A stretch of DNA of 41,158 bases, taken from the NCBI RefSeq assembly GCF_010672455.1, contig NZ_JAAHGO010000079.1, positions 1 to 41,158 on the forward strand, read 5' to 3'. Below the pieces are notes generated by a model, which saw only the letters and a list, made by a program, of their open reading frames with translations, made no database searches and was not told the origin of the DNA. Source of the DNA: Okeania sp. SIO2C9. Its GTDB lineage: Bacteria > Cyanobacteriota > Cyanobacteriia > Cyanobacteriales > Microcoleaceae. Positions within the stretch are counted from its first letter, which is position 1; every line of letters begins with the position of its first letter. The position numbers and the translations under genes were made by a program. Below, one piece after another: positions 40,576-41,158 of the stretch.

Positions 40576-41132
40576 ATCTATCTATTTGTAGGCATTCAGC
40601 CATCAGCTATCAGCTATCAGAAGAGTGCTTTTAGTTAACGATAAAAGCTTTATTAATTTTCTTACTACAAAAGTTGACTCCCTTGCCCTTAAAGTATATC
40701 TATATTACAGCGCTTTCTGCTGCCCGTGAGATACACTCATAAGCGGGCAAGATGCCCGCACTACAATATTTTCACTATTCATCTTGTACATTATTTGCCA
40801 GAAATATGCTGTAATTTAAACGTTATCCTTAAGGAGAGAGTCTTGTTGCTGATAGCTGACAGCTAATAGCTGTTTGCGCAGCATTCCGCAGGAAATGCTT
40901 ACATCTATTTTTACTTTTACTCCCTTCAGAGCCACCTTATTGAGGGGAGTTGAACTCGACTGTTGAAAAACACTATTCATCAAATATCAACAACCCATCA
41001 TTTTTTGAGGATCAACTGATTTGCAAAATTTTTACCGAAAAATTGGGTTTAAAGCCTCCCCCTTCTAGGGGGACTTTTTAGTTGATTTTTTTAATAAATA
41101 TGTTATTATTTTCTTAGTTGAAAAATCATGCC
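40576..41132. other. Intergenic region with repeats
   Basis: Contains cagccatcagctatcagctatcag (40599-40620), gcgggcaagatgcccgcactacaata (40743-40768, related to 20260-20285) and the REP-like palindrome at 40863-40901. A ttgaggggag...ccccttctagggggac stretch lies near 40935-41075. No gene seen. Confidence 0.5.
40863..40901 (+). repeat. REP-like AGCATTCCGCAGGAAATGCT repeat, copy 2
   Basis: Same ctaatagctgtttgcgc plus AGCATTCCGCAGGAAATGCTTA as at 38190-38227. Confidence 0.7.
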
Positions 41133-41158
41133 ATGAAAGGAAGATTTAAGTACCGTAT
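41133..41158 (+). CDS. Start of a possible second TnpB gene, cut by the window edge
   Basis: The last bases read MKGRFKYR from an ATG at 41133. This resembles the usual opening of IS1341/IS607-type TnpB proteins (M-K-x-R-[FY]-x-[YF]-R-[IL]-Y-P-T). Only eight codons are visible, so the call is tentative. Confidence 0.35.

Overview
The window is a stretch of a low-GC, gene-sparse filamentous cyanobacterial chromosome. The evidence is the cyanobacterial set of genes (ferredoxin-thioredoxin reductase variable chain, Psb28-family photosystem II factor, Zur, zinc-ribbon PP2C phosphatase, Mo_nitro_C protein), frequent GCGATCGC (HIP1) octamers, heptanucleotide short tandem repeats and many small palindromic or MITE-like repeats between genes. 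The coding density and the IS200/IS605 and IS607 remnants recall marine Oscillatoriales-type genomes (Trichodesmium/Okeania/Moorena style); that placement is an inference and no species is claimed.

Left part (1-10.4 kb): an IS607 recombinase remnant cut by the window edge, a small membrane protein followed by an ElyC/DUF218 protein, a repeat-filled gap, a small unknown protein, ftrV, a PP2C phosphatase, an NfeD-stomatin pair, zur divergent from purS, and purQ. Middle part (10.6-25.1 kb): a Mo_nitro_C protein, about 2.4 kb of decayed DNA (tnpB relic, histidine-kinase relic, IS ends, repeats), a 15-repeat TPR protein, an acyltransferase, an AllA-family protein, a Psb28-family protein, cobyrinate diamide synthase, a single-domain globin, and an IS200/IS605-type tnpB element broken by a one-base frameshift. 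A ~340-bp repeat occurs in inverted orientation at ~12.8 kb and ~23.5 kb, bracketing ~10 kb.

Right part (26.3-40.5 kb): the most interesting region, a compact all-plus-strand biosynthetic cluster that looks like a dedicated aryl-acid pathway. A DAHP synthase feeds the shikimate pathway; a chorismate lyase makes 4-hydroxybenzoate; an AMP-ligase and a free-standing carrier protein would activate and carry it; a condensation-PCP-thioesterase NRPS lacking an adenylation domain would join and release it; an FAD halogenase and a PobA-type 3-hydroxylase with two altered pocket residues would decorate the ring; a cupin with a Calx-beta-like domain and an SGNH hydrolase, both with PEP-CTERM-like tails, and a glutathione S-transferase follow. 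I infer a chlorinated or brominated 3,4-dihydroxybenzoyl (catechol-like) product, perhaps an ester, amide or depside; I do not recognise this exact gene combination. The cluster is preceded by a 170-bp tandem repeat array, and its intergenic regions are built from MITEs, including a perfect 29-bp inverted repeat around the halogenase gene.

Repeats also enter genes here: the tails of purS and cobB, an interior segment of cobB, and two segments of tnpB are repeat-derived. All calls rest on reading the sequence and recalled family motifs; no database search was run.
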